Numbered from the stretch's first letter, positions 45,301-54,934 are shown. The stretch is DNA of 64,000 bases from Paenimyroides marinum (GCF_900108395.1 NZ_FNXE01000006.1:1-64000), one strand, 5' to 3'. Notes: generated by a model from the sequence alone, not told the origin. A program made the numbers and translations.

Positions 45301-46146
45301 TTGTATATCAATATAATGGTTATGAACGAATTAAAAAAATATACAGATCAATTCAAGACACGTGAAAAATTACAACCTGTATTTTTTATCGGTCACGGTT
45401 CTCCAATGAACGGAATTGAGCAAAATATATTCTCAAAAAAGTGGCAGGAAATTGGAAAATCTATAGATTTACCCTGTGCAGTTTTAGTTGTTTCAGCTCA
45501 CTGGTTGTCGCGTGGCACACTTATTACGGCAATGAGCGAGCCTAAAACCATTCATGATTTTGGCGGCTTTCCACAAGAATTATTCGATGTTCAATACCCG
45601 GCGCCTGGAAGTCCGTTTTTAGCTGAGGAAACGACAAAATTAATTACTTCTACAAATGTTGGTTTAGACCATGATTGGGGATTAGATCACGGTACCTGGA
45701 CGGTTGTTCGGCACATGTTTCCCGATGCCAACGTGCCTGTTTTACAATTAAGTATCGATTATTACCAGCCGGCTTCTTATCATTACAATCTGGCAAAAGA
45801 GTTGTATTCACTAAGAAAACGAGGTGTTTTAATTATTGGCAGTGGAAATATGATTCACAACCTTCGCATGATCGATTGGAACAATATGTCAACTCCGGGC
45901 TTTGGTTATGATTGGGCACAATCTTTAAACGAAACCCTTAAAAAGAAAATTATTTCTAAAGAGCATCAATCATTGATTGCTTATCACAGTATGGGCGAGG
46001 CGGCAAAACTGGCAATTCCCACACCGGATCATTATTACCCAATGCTTTACTCACTGGCTTTAATGGACGACAAAGATGATGTGGAAATTTTTAATGATGA
46101 ATACGTTGGCGGTTCATTAAGCATGACCTCCTTCCGTTTTGGATAA
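45301..46146 (+). CDS. DODA-type extradiol dioxygenase (YgiD family)
   Basis: 281 aa. Conserved metal and active-site blocks: PVFFIGHGSPMNGIEQN, LVVSAHWLSRGT, DHDWGLDHGTWTVVRHMFP, and IIGSGNMIHNLRMI. Homologues open the catechol ring of DOPA; the physiological substrate in bacteria is unclear. The start may be Met6 or Met8 (MNELKKYTDQF), since the first residues MYINIMV are poorly conserved in style. Confidence 0.88.
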   Translation: MYINIMVMNELKKYTDQFKTREKLQPVFFIGHGSPMNGIEQNIFSKKWQEIGKSIDLPCAVLVVSAHWLSRGTLITAMSEPKTIHDFGGFPQELFDVQYPAPGSPFLAEETTKLITSTNVGLDHDWGLDHGTWTVVRHMFPDANVPVLQLSIDYYQPASYHYNLAKELYSLRKRGVLIIGSGNMIHNLRMIDWNNMSTPGFGYDWAQSLNETLKKKIISKEHQSLIAYHSMGEAAKLAIPTPDHYYPMLYSLALMDDKDDVEIFNDEYVGGSLSMTSFRFG

Positions 46147-46166
46147 AATGGTATATTTGTCAAAAA

Positions 46167-46856
46167 TTGCAGATGAAATCTATTATAACTATTCTTTTTA
46201 TCGTTTTAAGCTCGAATATTTTTGCACAACCTAAAACGGTTTTAAACCAGACAGCGTATGATTTTTGGCTGAATGAGCCCAATGAACTTACTGAAAAAAT
46301 GCCCTTGATTGTCTTTCTTCACGGCAAAAGTTTGTCCGGTACCGATATTAATCGTGTGAAACGCTATGGCGCTTTAAAAGGAATTGAAAAAGGATTGAAT
46401 ATACCTGCTTATCTGGTAGCTCCGCAATTACCTTCAGGACCCTGGAATGCTGATAAAATTGATGAAATTGTCAGTTATATGATTAAAAATCACAGTATTG
46501 ATGAATCTCGAATTTATGTTACTGGTATGAGTTTAGGATCTTACGGAACCATGAAATATGTTGGGCAATATCCTGACAGAATAGCAGCTGCCGTATCGAT
46601 TTGTGGTGGTGGCGATGTAAACGATGCTTGTAATTTAGCTCAAGTTCCCATAAAAGTAATTCATGGTGATAAAGATTTCATTGTTCCACTTTCTGAATCA
46701 AAAAAAATTGTCAATGCCATAAAGAAATGCAACAATCAGGCACCGGTTGAATTTGAGATTGTTAAAGGCGGAAATCATGGCAGTGTAGAAGATTTATACC
46801 GCCATAAAGAATTGTATGATTGGTTATTACAGCATACAAAAGAAAATAATTTGTAA
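46167..46856 (+). CDS. Secreted alpha/beta hydrolase (prolyl oligopeptidase/phospholipase-like esterase)
   Basis: 229 aa with a signal peptide (ending IFAQP). The nucleophile serine is in YVTGMSLGSYGTM, the acid probably in IKVIHGDKDFIVPLSES, and the histidine in VKGGNHGSVEDLY. PLIVFLHGKSLSGTD forms the oxyanion region. Related proteins are carbohydrate or lipid esterases; substrate not assigned. Met3 is an alternative start. Confidence 0.85.
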   Translation: MQMKSIITILFIVLSSNIFAQPKTVLNQTAYDFWLNEPNELTEKMPLIVFLHGKSLSGTDINRVKRYGALKGIEKGLNIPAYLVAPQLPSGPWNADKIDEIVSYMIKNHSIDESRIYVTGMSLGSYGTMKYVGQYPDRIAAAVSICGGGDVNDACNLAQVPIKVIHGDKDFIVPLSESKKIVNAIKKCNNQAPVEFEIVKGGNHGSVEDLYRHKELYDWLLQHTKENNL

Positions 46857-46869
46857 TAATAATCTTTTT

Positions 46870-47301
46870 TTATTTTTTGAACAATTTATACTGCAACTTT
46901 TTAAAAACCAATTGGTCAACAGGTAAAGAAAAAGGATTTTCTCCGTCAATTGCTATCCAGCTAACCTCCTGAATATTCGTATCTAAAATTTGTAAATTGT
47001 CACTATCCAAAATAGTTGCGTAGAAATACAACATTAAAAGTTGTTTGTTATCTTTTGCCAATGATTTTACAAAATGTTCCTGAATATAGAAAGCGTCACC
47101 CACTTCAATTTGTAAATTGAGTTCTTCTTTAAATTCGCGTTTCAAACATTCAGCGGTACCTTCTCCAAATTCCAATCCACCGCCGGGTAGTTTTGTTACC
47201 ATTTTTCCGGCAAATGGTTCTTTTAATGTTAAAAGTTTATTGTTTAAAATGCACAACGCATAGACACGGACATTAAATCCTTTTAAATTTTGAATTTCCA
47301 T
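46870..47301 (-). CDS. NUDIX hydrolase
   Basis: 143 aa. Nudix box GGGLEFGEGTAECLKREFKE followed by EL matches GX5EX7REUXEEXGU closely. It hydrolyses some nucleoside-diphosphate derivative; substrate unknown. It is a single gene convergent with the esterase gene, with a 13-bp gap between stop codons. Confidence 0.9.
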   Translation of the reverse strand: MEIQNLKGFNVRVYALCILNNKLLTLKEPFAGKMVTKLPGGGLEFGEGTAECLKREFKEELNLQIEVGDAFYIQEHFVKSLAKDNKQLLMLYFYATILDSDNLQILDTNIQEVSWIAIDGENPFSLPVDQLVFKKLQYKLFKK

Positions 47302-47410
47302 TGTTCAAAATTAAAACATTTGTTGAATTGTTCATTGCTTGATTTCAAAAAATAATATCGGTGAATTAAACGATATTTATAATTATAGGGTTTTAAACAG
47401 ATATTTTTAA

Positions 47411-47432
47411 TTATCTGATAAAAAGCAGATAA
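47411..47432. promoter_or_regulatory. Possible operator upstream of the SatD-family gene
   Basis: The inverted repeat TTATCTG-N8-CAGATAA lies 45-66 bases before the start chosen for the SatD gene. That protein carries a C-terminal helix-turn-helix, so autoregulation is possible. No independent evidence. Confidence 0.4.
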
Positions 47433-47476
47433 AATTATTGTTTCTAAACCTAAAAATAAATATATTTACTAAAAAA

Positions 47477-48091
47477 ATGATTGCAATAATAACAGGCGAT
47501 GTTGTCCATTCTCGTTCATTAGCACCTGAAAAATGGCTGAATCACTTAAAAAAAGGATTGATGTTGTTCGGAAATCCACCCGCTGATTGGGAAATTTACC
47601 GGGGAGACGGTTTTCAGTTAAAAACATCGTGTCAGGAAGCTTTGTTACATGCTATTTTACTAAAAGCGTGGATTAAACATTTCAAAGAAATTGATGTTAG
47701 ATTAAGTATTGGCATTGGCAAAGAAACTTTTGTTGGAACTAAAGTTACAGAAGGTAATGGAACTGCTTTTGAGCTTTCGGGCGAAGGATTTGATGCGTTA
47801 GAAAAGAAAAATTTAATTTTACTTACCGAAGATAAATTGCTGAACGACACTTTTAGGGTAGTTATTGATTTAGCTTTGTTGGTGATGGATAAATGGACAG
47901 AAAAATCTGCTGAAGTTCTGTTCATCAAATTAAGAAATCCTAAGTTGAATCAAACCAAAATTGCTCAAATGCTCAATAAAAAACAAGGTACTATTAGCGA
48001 GGCACTAAAAAGGGGCGGTTATGATGAAATTGAACAACTTATAAATTTTTACAACCAAATAATGAAACAGTATGTGGCTACTTCTTCTTAA
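47477..48091 (+). CDS. SatD family protein with C-terminal helix-turn-helix
   Basis: 204 aa from Met at 47477 (MIAIITGDVVHSRSL). The open frame begins 13 codons earlier, but those residues are not protein-like. The N-terminal domain contains WEIYRGDGFQL and VRLSIGIGKETFVGT, which read like the GD and glycine-rich strands of class III cyclase/GGDEF folds, an inference. The C terminus (LNQTKIAQMLNKKQGTISEA) is a clear helix-turn-helix. It overlaps the DUF3307 gene by 20 bp. Function unknown. Confidence 0.8.
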   Translation: MIAIITGDVVHSRSLAPEKWLNHLKKGLMLFGNPPADWEIYRGDGFQLKTSCQEALLHAILLKAWIKHFKEIDVRLSIGIGKETFVGTKVTEGNGTAFELSGEGFDALEKKNLILLTEDKLLNDTFRVVIDLALLVMDKWTEKSAEVLFIKLRNPKLNQTKIAQMLNKKQGTISEALKRGGYDEIEQLINFYNQIMKQYVATSS

Positions 48092-48794
48092 ATTTTTAAC
48101 GGCGCATTTTTTAGGAGATTTTGTTTTTCAGACCAGAAAAATGGTTCAAAACAAAAAAAAGCCAGTATATTTTTTAGCTCACATTGCTATTCATGCATTC
48201 TTGCTGTGTGTGTTCTTATTCAATGACAACATGTGGTGGGCAATTATATTTGTGGTTTTGTTTCACGCTTTATTTGATTGGTTAAAATTAAAACTGACAA
48301 AAAAGATTAAAATTCCAGTCTTATTTTTAGTTGATCAACTACTGCATATTTTAACCATTACTACTGTTTTAATCGTTTTTTCTACTTTAAGAATTTCATT
48401 CGATTTTATAAATCAACCCGAATTCTGGCTGATTTTAATAGCAATAGTTTTGGTAACTCAGGTAACGGCAGTTTTCATCAGGATTTTGTTGTCGCCCTAT
48501 CAAAACCATAAAAAGATTACCCCATTAAATGATACGGATCAAAAAGTATTATTCAACGCAGGAAAATATATTGGAATTTTAGAACGATTATTTATTTTTG
48601 GCTTCGTAGTGGCAAATTTCTGGGAAGGCATTGGTTTTCTACTCGCCGCAAAATCAATTTTCAGATTTGGAGATTTAAACAATGCTAAAGAACGTCATTT
48701 AACAGAATATGTTTTAATTGGAACTTTCTTAAGTTTTGGTAGTGCTATCGTTGTAGGTCTAATTTTCAATCATGTTATAAAAAATCTGTTATGA
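48072..48794 (+). CDS. DUF3307 membrane protein
   Basis: 240 aa with about six hydrophobic segments. The N-terminal KFLTAHFLGDFVFQTRKMVQ, with a conserved HFxGDF-type motif, is characteristic of DUF3307; HALFDWLKLKL follows. It overlaps the SatD-family gene upstream by 20 bp and the YjbR gene downstream by 4 bp, so it is translated with both. Role unknown. Confidence 0.85.
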   Translation: MWLLLLKFLTAHFLGDFVFQTRKMVQNKKKPVYFLAHIAIHAFLLCVFLFNDNMWWAIIFVVLFHALFDWLKLKLTKKIKIPVLFLVDQLLHILTITTVLIVFSTLRISFDFINQPEFWLILIAIVLVTQVTAVFIRILLSPYQNHKKITPLNDTDQKVLFNAGKYIGILERLFIFGFVVANFWEGIGFLLAAKSIFRFGDLNNAKERHLTEYVLIGTFLSFGSAIVVGLIFNHVIKNLL

Positions 48795-49150
48795 ATAATA
48801 TAGAAGACTTTCGCAATTACTGCTTGTCGTTTAAAGGTGTAACCGAAAAATTCCCCTTTGATGAAAGCACATTGGTATTTTACGTCATGAACAAAATGTT
48901 CTGTCTGGTTGATATTGAAGCGTTTGATTATTGCAATTTAAAATGTGATCCTGAGGAAGCGGAAGAATTGCGGGCTCAATACAATGGCATAAAACCAGGA
49001 TACCACATGAGTAAAAAACATTGGAACAGTGTTTATTTTAATAGTGACATTTCTGAAAACCAAATCAAAGAAATGGTCGTAAAGTCTTATGATTTAGTTG
49101 TTAAGGGGTTAACAAAAAAAGACAGAGCTTTGTTAGAAACTATACAATAG
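48791..49150 (+). CDS. MmcQ/YjbR family DNA-binding-like protein
   Basis: 119 aa. The fold signature is FRNYCLSFKGVTEKFPFDES...VFYVMNKMFCLVDIE and PGYHMSKKHWNSVYF. YjbR proteins resemble the double wing motif of DNA-binding proteins, and their role is poorly known. ATGA overlap with the DUF3307 gene. It converges on the epimerase-like gene with a 5-bp gap. Confidence 0.88.
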   Translation: MNNIEDFRNYCLSFKGVTEKFPFDESTLVFYVMNKMFCLVDIEAFDYCNLKCDPEEAEELRAQYNGIKPGYHMSKKHWNSVYFNSDISENQIKEMVVKSYDLVVKGLTKKDRALLETIQ

Positions 49151-49155
49151 AAAAA

Positions 49156-49959
49156 TCAATCCAATAAATACAAATACTCTAAACCATAGCGATCTGTAAT
49201 TTTTTTACCACTTACTTTTCGCATATCCGCATTAGGGTTGTCAATAAAATTGGGTAGTGGAGATAAATTTAATTTGTTGGCTTCTCGAGTATAAAAATCT
49301 CTGCGATTGTGTTCTATGGGGGCAACTATATTAAAAATTTCATTGGGAATATTGCTTGTTAGCATGCGCTCCATAAAACGGATAATATCATTTCTATGTA
49401 CCATGTTTACAGGATTATTTGCGTCTTCAACAAGGTCTTTCTTTACTATAAATCGCACAGGGTGACGGTCTTCACCAATCAATCCGCCCAAACGAAGAAT
49501 GGAAGCATTAAAATTTAGGTTGTTTAAAAGCAATTGTTCAATGGTTACAATTTGTCGATCCATTTCAGAAACCGGGACAATCGGTGTATTTTCATCTACT
49601 ATACCTCTCAGCGAAAGATAAACCGTAGTAGAGCTGGTAAAAATAACTTCTTTAATTTGGTGTTTTTTAATAAATGGAAGAACATATTTTATTTTATCGA
49701 CATAATTTTCTTCGATATTTTGTGTTCTTCCGGGTGGAACAGTAATAATCAGCAAATCGGTTTCGGCAAGTAGTTGGTCTAAACCATTATTGGCGGTATC
49801 ACCAATGGTTATTAGAAAAGCATCAATATTATTTTCTTTAAAAAACAAAAGTTTTTCTGTTGTTGTGGTCGAAACTTTAACCTGATGTCCGTTGGCTTTA
49901 AGCTGTAAAGCTAACGGGCTGCCCAACCATCCGGCACCGAGTATGCTGATTTTTTTCAT
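49156..49959 (-). CDS. NAD(P)-dependent epimerase/reductase-like protein (YeeZ type)
   Basis: 267 aa extended SDR fold. The dinucleotide loop GAGWLG is at residues 8-13, and VIFTSSTTVYLSLRGIVDEN contains the SDR tyrosine region, without a clear YxxxK pair. ILRLGGLIGEDRHPV and NMVHRNDIIRFMERML match atypical SDRs of the YeeZ type. Substrate unknown. It starts 3 bp after kdsA. Confidence 0.8.
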   Translation of the reverse strand: MKKISILGAGWLGSPLALQLKANGHQVKVSTTTTEKLLFFKENNIDAFLITIGDTANNGLDQLLAETDLLIITVPPGRTQNIEENYVDKIKYVLPFIKKHQIKEVIFTSSTTVYLSLRGIVDENTPIVPVSEMDRQIVTIEQLLLNNLNFNASILRLGGLIGEDRHPVRFIVKKDLVEDANNPVNMVHRNDIIRFMERMLTSNIPNEIFNIVAPIEHNRRDFYTREANKLNLSPLPNFIDNPNADMRKVSGKKITDRYGLEYLYLLD

Positions 49960-49962
49960 AAT

Positions 49963-50781
49963 TTAAAACTGATTGATTGTTTGACGAATGGCAACCAGTT
50001 TTTTCATTAATGGTTCAAAATAATCTAAATGCAACATATTGGCTCCATCGCTTTTGGCATTTTTAGGATCAAAATGTGTTTCAATAAAAATTCCATCTGC
50101 TCCTACAGCTATTCCGGCTTTGGCAATTGTTCCAATTAAATCGGGTCTTCCACCGGTTACGCCACTTGTTTGATTGGGTTGTTGTAAAGAGTGGGTAATG
50201 TCTAAAACCGTTGTGGCATATTGCTGCATTGTTGGAATACCACGGTAATCAACAATCATATCCTGATAACCAAACATTGTACCCCGATCGGTTAACATAA
50301 TGTTTTCATTGTTACAGTCTAAAACCTTTTGTACGGCGTGTTTCATACTTTCAGGACTCATAAATTGTCCTTTTTTCAGGTTCACTGTTTTGCCTGTTTT
50401 CGCAGCTGCTACAACCAAATCGGTCTGGCGGACTAAAAATGCAGGAATCTGTAAGACATCAACATAAGCGGCAGCCATTTCGGCATCGCTGCTTTCGTGT
50501 ATATCGGTAACGGTTGGTACATTAAATTCTTTAGAAACTTTTTCAAGGATTTTCAGTGCTTTTTCATCTCCAATTCCGGTAAATGAATCAATTCGTGAAC
50601 GATTAGCTTTTTTAAAAGACCCTTTAAAAACCAATGGTATTTTTAAATGATCGGTAATAGTAACTAATTTTTCGGCAATTTTAAAAGCCATTTCTTCTCC
50701 TTCAACGGCACACGGTCCTGCCAGTACAAAAAAATTGTTGCTGTCAAGGTTTTTAATATTGGGTATGTTTTGTAAGTTCAT
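49963..50781 (-). CDS. kdsA: 3-deoxy-8-phosphooctulonate synthase
   Basis: 272 aa. It condenses PEP with arabinose-5-phosphate in the KDO branch of lipopolysaccharide synthesis. Landmarks: FFVLAGPCAVEGEEMA, PLVFKGSFKKANRSRIDSF, VTDIHESSDAEMAA, NLKKGQFMSPESMKHAVQK and FIETHFDPKNAKSDGANML. The presence of NxxDGANM with no early Cys in the metal position suggests the metal-independent class, not certain. It shares its start base with the DUF4199 stop. Confidence 0.95.
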   Translation of the reverse strand: MNLQNIPNIKNLDSNNFFVLAGPCAVEGEEMAFKIAEKLVTITDHLKIPLVFKGSFKKANRSRIDSFTGIGDEKALKILEKVSKEFNVPTVTDIHESSDAEMAAAYVDVLQIPAFLVRQTDLVVAAAKTGKTVNLKKGQFMSPESMKHAVQKVLDCNNENIMLTDRGTMFGYQDMIVDYRGIPTMQQYATTVLDITHSLQQPNQTSGVTGGRPDLIGTIAKAGIAVGADGIFIETHFDPKNAKSDGANMLHLDYFEPLMKKLVAIRQTINQF

Positions 50782-51305
50782 TATTTTCTTTTTTTAGTGT
50801 TATTCACAACTATATTTGTTGTATTAGGATTTGATTTTGTTTTAAAAACCCAGGCATATAATGCCGCATATATTACTCCTAAAGACAGGCTGTTCATCAC
50901 ACCTTGGCGAATAGCAAAGTTTATATTGTGTATCAATTCTAAACTTTCGCGTGTTTGTCTGCCTTTTGCCATTTGATATTCGATCATATTATTAAAATAA
51001 TCCGGAGAAATATTCTCGTAAATAATATATTGTGCAATAGGACTTAAAATGGTTAGTAAACCGGTTAATATCAGTCCAAACTTAAAAGCACTTTTAAATT
51101 CCCATACGGCGCCTTTACCTAAAGATTTTTTTTTATCAACAAAAGCAATTGCCCACAAAAAAGTTAAAATAACGTAATAAATTGCAGGTATTAAAATATT
51201 GCTGAAATCTTTATGATAACCTAAAGCCTGTTTTAAGGCAGCCCATAAGCATGTAAAAGCAGTAATAATGCCTGCCCATTTAAGTTCGATACCTATTTTG
51301 TTCAT
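50781..51305 (-). CDS. DUF4199 membrane protein
   Basis: 174 aa with four hydrophobic segments (about 10-28, 38-56, 74-94, 138-156). The pattern around MIEYQMAKGRQTRESLELI in the third loop is typical of DUF4199, a Bacteroidota-specific family of unknown role. It overlaps kdsA by one base and heads this minus-strand operon. Confidence 0.8.
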   Translation of the reverse strand: MNKIGIELKWAGIITAFTCLWAALKQALGYHKDFSNILIPAIYYVILTFLWAIAFVDKKKSLGKGAVWEFKSAFKFGLILTGLLTILSPIAQYIIYENISPDYFNNMIEYQMAKGRQTRESLELIHNINFAIRQGVMNSLSLGVIYAALYAWVFKTKSNPNTTNIVVNNTKKRK

Positions 51306-51324
51306 TGTACTTTAAAAGTTTTAA

Positions 51325-51332
51325 CAAAAATA
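51325..51332 (-). promoter_or_regulatory. Predicted -7 element of the DUF4199-kdsA operon
   Basis: Minus-strand TATTTTTG (exact TAnnTTTG) lies 20 bases before the DUF4199 start. A TTG lies 15 bases upstream, slightly close for a -33 element. Confidence 0.45.
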
Positions 51333-51439
51333 ATCAAACTTTTAGCACAAAAAAAATGCTTAATCATAAAAATTACTTAATGATTTTTTTTATATTTAGT
51401 AAAAAATAAGCGCTTTTTTTAAAACAATTGCTAAAATAG

Positions 51440-51940
51440 ATGAATATGAAAAAGTTAATATTAATTCGACACGGAAAATCGTCTTGGGGTATGCCCGTAA
51501 AAGATCACGGAAGACCATTAAACAATAAAGGAATTAAAAATTCTAATCTTATTTTTGAACAAATTCAAACAAAACTTCCAGAACGGTTTTTGGTATGGTC
51601 AAGTACGGCAAAACGTGCGCGCGATACGGCGAAAATCTTTAATGAAGTGCTAAACATTCCACAAGAATTAACCATTTTAAACGACGATTTATATACATTT
51701 GACGAGGCTATTTTAACCAAAACAATAAAGAATTGTAATGATTCTGTTCCAAGCCTGATTATTTTTGGACATAATAATGCAATTACAGATTTTGTTAATA
51801 AATTTGGAAACAAATTCATTGAAAATGTTCCAACATCCGGCGTGGTGATCATTGAATTTCCCCAGGAAAACTGGAACAATATTAGCAATGGAAAAACCGT
51901 TACAACACTGTTTCCAAAAGATTTAGTAAATGCAGATTAA
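51440..51940 (+). CDS. SixA-type histidine phosphatase
   Basis: 166 aa short histidine-phosphatase fold. The catalytic RHG is at residues 10-12 (ILIRHGKSSWG); the partner histidine is in LIIFGHNNAITDFVN. SixA-like enzymes dephosphorylate phosphohistidine proteins or small phosphates. The gene overlaps ppk1 by 11 bp, linking it to phosphate metabolism. Met3 is an alternative start. Confidence 0.9.
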   Translation: MNMKKLILIRHGKSSWGMPVKDHGRPLNNKGIKNSNLIFEQIQTKLPERFLVWSSTAKRARDTAKIFNEVLNIPQELTILNDDLYTFDEAILTKTIKNCNDSVPSLIIFGHNNAITDFVNKFGNKFIENVPTSGVVIIEFPQENWNNISNGKTVTTLFPKDLVNAD

Positions 51941-54020
51941 CCAACCAAAATATATTGACCGCGAAAAAAGCTGGCTGGCTTTTAACGAGCGTGTTTTACA
52001 GGAAGCTGCCGACCGTACAGTTCCACTTTTAGACCGTTTGCGGTTTTTAGGAATTTTTTCAAACAATCTTGATGAATTTTTTAGGGTAAGATATGCCACC
52101 GTACGTAGAATTTCTATATCAAAAAATCACGGAAAAAAACTGATTAATAACGTTAATGCAAAAACATTATTGCAGGATATTACCGAAATTGTGATTAAAT
52201 TACAGACAAAAAGTCTTGAAATTTTAAATGAAATAGAAACCGAGTTGGAAAACGAAGGTATTTTTATTGTTGATGAAAATCAGGTTGATACCGATCAAAT
52301 TGAATTTATCCGTGATTTTTTTACACATAAAGTAAGTCCTGATTTGGTAACCATTATCCTGAATGATTTAGATGAATTTCCCATTATTCGTGATTCTTAT
52401 GGATATCTGGCAGTTAAATTGGTGAAAAAATCGGGTGAAGATTCGCACAAATCAATAAAAAAACGTACCCGATACGCTTTAATAGAAATTCCTGCACAAA
52501 TAAACCGTTTTGTTGAACTTCCAAAAAAAGACGGTAAACAATACATTATTATGCTTGATGATGTGATCAGAATTAATTTGGATAACATCTTTTCTATTTT
52601 TGAATTTGAAAGTATTTCGGCACACATGATTAAAATCACCCGTGATGCAGAGTTGGATTTTGATTCAGATTTACACAAATCGTTCCTTGAGAAAATATCA
52701 AATTCAGTACGCGACCGCAGAGTGGGCGAGGTGGTTCGGTTTGTTTACGACAGTACGATAGACAAAGATACATTGGATTTTTTCCTTGATAAAATGGATA
52801 TTGAAGCGGTTGACAGTATTATCCCGGGAGGACGATACCACAACCGCCGTGATTATATGAGTTTCCCTAATTTAGGAAGAAACGACTTAATCACCGAAAA
52901 AATTCAACCATTACCAGTAAGTGGATTGACCTTGCAAGGCAGCTTGCTTCAGCAAATCAAAAACAAAGATTTTTTAATCCACACGCCTTTTCAATCGTTC
53001 AATTATATCGTGAAATTTTTGCGTGAAGCCGCTTTAGATCCTAAAGTAACAAGCATAAAAATTACATTGTACCGTTTAGCAAAAAATTCACAGATTATTT
53101 CATCGTTGATCAATGCGGCAAAAAATGGCAAGAAAGTTACGGTGCAAATTGAATTGCAGGCACGCTTTGATGAAACAAGCAATATTAATTATGCCGAAAT
53201 TATGCAGGCAGAAGGTATCAAGTTGATTTTTGGCGTAAAAGGATTAAAAGTACATAGTAAGATTTGTGTTGTTGAACGTTTAGAAAGCAAAAAAATCAAG
53301 CGTTATGGTTTCATTTCAACAGGCAATTTTAATGAAAGCACTTCAGCTGTTTACACCGATGTTACGCTTTTAACTGCCGATGCACGTATCATGAAAGAAG
53401 TAAATAAGGTGTTTGAATTTTTTGAAGTAAACTATAAAATTTACCGATACAAAGATTTAATTGTCTCGCCACATTATACCCGCTTAAAATTTACAAAGCT
53501 AATTGATGAGCAAATAGAAAAAGCTTTAGACAATAAGCCGGCAATGATACGTTTGAAAATGAACAGTTTATCAGATTATAAAATGATTGATAAGCTGTAT
53601 GACGCAAGCCGTGCCGGAGTTAAAATACAATTGATTGTTCGTGGTATTTGCTGTTTAATACCCGGAATACCTGGATTAAGTGACAATATAGAAGCAATCA
53701 GTATTGTAGATAATTTATTGGAACATTCGCGCATTTATATTTTTGGAACAGATGAAGACGCAAGAGTTTATATTTCATCTGCCGATTTTATGACCCGAAA
53801 TATAGACGAAAGGGTAGAAGTAAGTTGTCCGGTATATGACAACGATATAAAAACCGAATTAATAGATACTTTTAAAATATATTGGAAAGGAAATGTGAAG
53901 GTTCGTTTGCATTCTGAACGCTTAGAAAACCGTTACCGACGCTTGGGAGAAGAGCGTTTTAAGGCACAAGACGAACTTTACAATTACTACCGGAATAAAA
54001 TTGATGTTGTTTTAGATTAA
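51930..54020 (+). CDS. ppk1: Polyphosphate kinase 1
   Basis: 696 aa. It polymerises the gamma phosphate of ATP into polyphosphate. N-terminal domain KYIDREKSWLAFNERVLQEA, head domain with NNLDEFFRVR, and the two C-terminal phospholipase-D-like halves with the catalytic histidine in GVKGLKVHSKICVV and the second in LLEHSRIYIFG. ASADFMTRNIDERVEV is also diagnostic. It overlaps the SixA-like gene and abuts the Ppx gene. Confidence 0.96.
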   Translation: MQINQPKYIDREKSWLAFNERVLQEAADRTVPLLDRLRFLGIFSNNLDEFFRVRYATVRRISISKNHGKKLINNVNAKTLLQDITEIVIKLQTKSLEILNEIETELENEGIFIVDENQVDTDQIEFIRDFFTHKVSPDLVTIILNDLDEFPIIRDSYGYLAVKLVKKSGEDSHKSIKKRTRYALIEIPAQINRFVELPKKDGKQYIIMLDDVIRINLDNIFSIFEFESISAHMIKITRDAELDFDSDLHKSFLEKISNSVRDRRVGEVVRFVYDSTIDKDTLDFFLDKMDIEAVDSIIPGGRYHNRRDYMSFPNLGRNDLITEKIQPLPVSGLTLQGSLLQQIKNKDFLIHTPFQSFNYIVKFLREAALDPKVTSIKITLYRLAKNSQIISSLINAAKNGKKVTVQIELQARFDETSNINYAEIMQAEGIKLIFGVKGLKVHSKICVVERLESKKIKRYGFISTGNFNESTSAVYTDVTLLTADARIMKEVNKVFEFFEVNYKIYRYKDLIVSPHYTRLKFTKLIDEQIEKALDNKPAMIRLKMNSLSDYKMIDKLYDASRAGVKIQLIVRGICCLIPGIPGLSDNIEAISIVDNLLEHSRIYIFGTDEDARVYISSADFMTRNIDERVEVSCPVYDNDIKTELIDTFKIYWKGNVKVRLHSERLENRYRRLGEERFKAQDELYNYYRNKIDVVLD

Positions 54021-54934
54021 TGATAAAGATAAAAAAATACGCAGCCATTGATATTGGTTCAAACGCCATGCGTTTGCTGATATCAAATGTTATTGAAGAG
54101 GAAAATAAGCCCACACAATTTAACAAAAGTCATTTAATACGCGTGCCCATACGTTTAGGGCAAGACGCTTTTACCGTTGGAGAAATTTCTGAAGAAAATT
54201 CAGACCGAATGATAAAAGCAATGAAGGCTTTTAAGTTGTTAATGGATGTTTATAAGGTTGAAAAATATGCAGCTTGTGCCACATCGGCAATGCGCGAGGC
54301 ATATAACGGCAATGAATTGGTAAATGAAATAGTTTCTAAAACCGGAGTGAAAATTGATATTATTGAAGGTAAAACAGAAGCCGCCATTATAGCAAATTCA
54401 GATTTAGAATCTTTTATAAAAAAAGACGGACATTATCTATATGTTGATGTTGGTGGCGGAAGTACGGAATTCACTGTTTTTTCTAACGGAAAACAAATCG
54501 TATCAAAATCTTTTAAAAACGGAACCGTAAGATTGTTGAACAATATGGTAACCGAAAGTGTTTGGATCGAAATTGAAAAATGGATTAAAACCCACACGCA
54601 CGATTTAGAAGGTTTGGAAATTATTGGTTCAGGCGGAAATATTAATAAAATATTTAAAATGTCAGGTAAACCCAATGATAAGCCACTAACACAAAGCTAT
54701 TTGATGCAGCGTTTTAAATACCTTAATTCATTATCTTATGAAGAGCGTATATCAACATTAGGTCTAAACACAGACCGAGCCGATGTTATTATTCCTGCAA
54801 TAAAAATATATGTCAACGCAATGAAATGGAGTAACGCAAAATATATCTACGTACCAAAAATTGGACTATCAGACGGAATTGTGAAAGCAATGTATTACAA
54901 AAACACAAAAATTAATGTAAATAAAATCCTTTAA
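54020..54934 (+). CDS. Ppx/GppA family phosphatase (exopolyphosphatase-like)
   Basis: 304 aa actin-like ATPase fold. The phosphate loops are AAIDIGSNAMRLLI and YLYVDVGGGSTEFTV, with CATSAMREA between them. At 304 aa it contains only the two-lobed catalytic core, without the C-terminal HD domain of E. coli Ppx. It shares its first base with the last base of ppk1, which suggests balanced synthesis and breakdown of polyphosphate from one transcript. Confidence 0.92.
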   Translation: MIKIKKYAAIDIGSNAMRLLISNVIEEENKPTQFNKSHLIRVPIRLGQDAFTVGEISEENSDRMIKAMKAFKLLMDVYKVEKYAACATSAMREAYNGNELVNEIVSKTGVKIDIIEGKTEAAIIANSDLESFIKKDGHYLYVDVGGGSTEFTVFSNGKQIVSKSFKNGTVRLLNNMVTESVWIEIEKWIKTHTHDLEGLEIIGSGGNINKIFKMSGKPNDKPLTQSYLMQRFKYLNSLSYEERISTLGLNTDRADVIIPAIKIYVNAMKWSNAKYIYVPKIGLSDGIVKAMYYKNTKINVNKIL

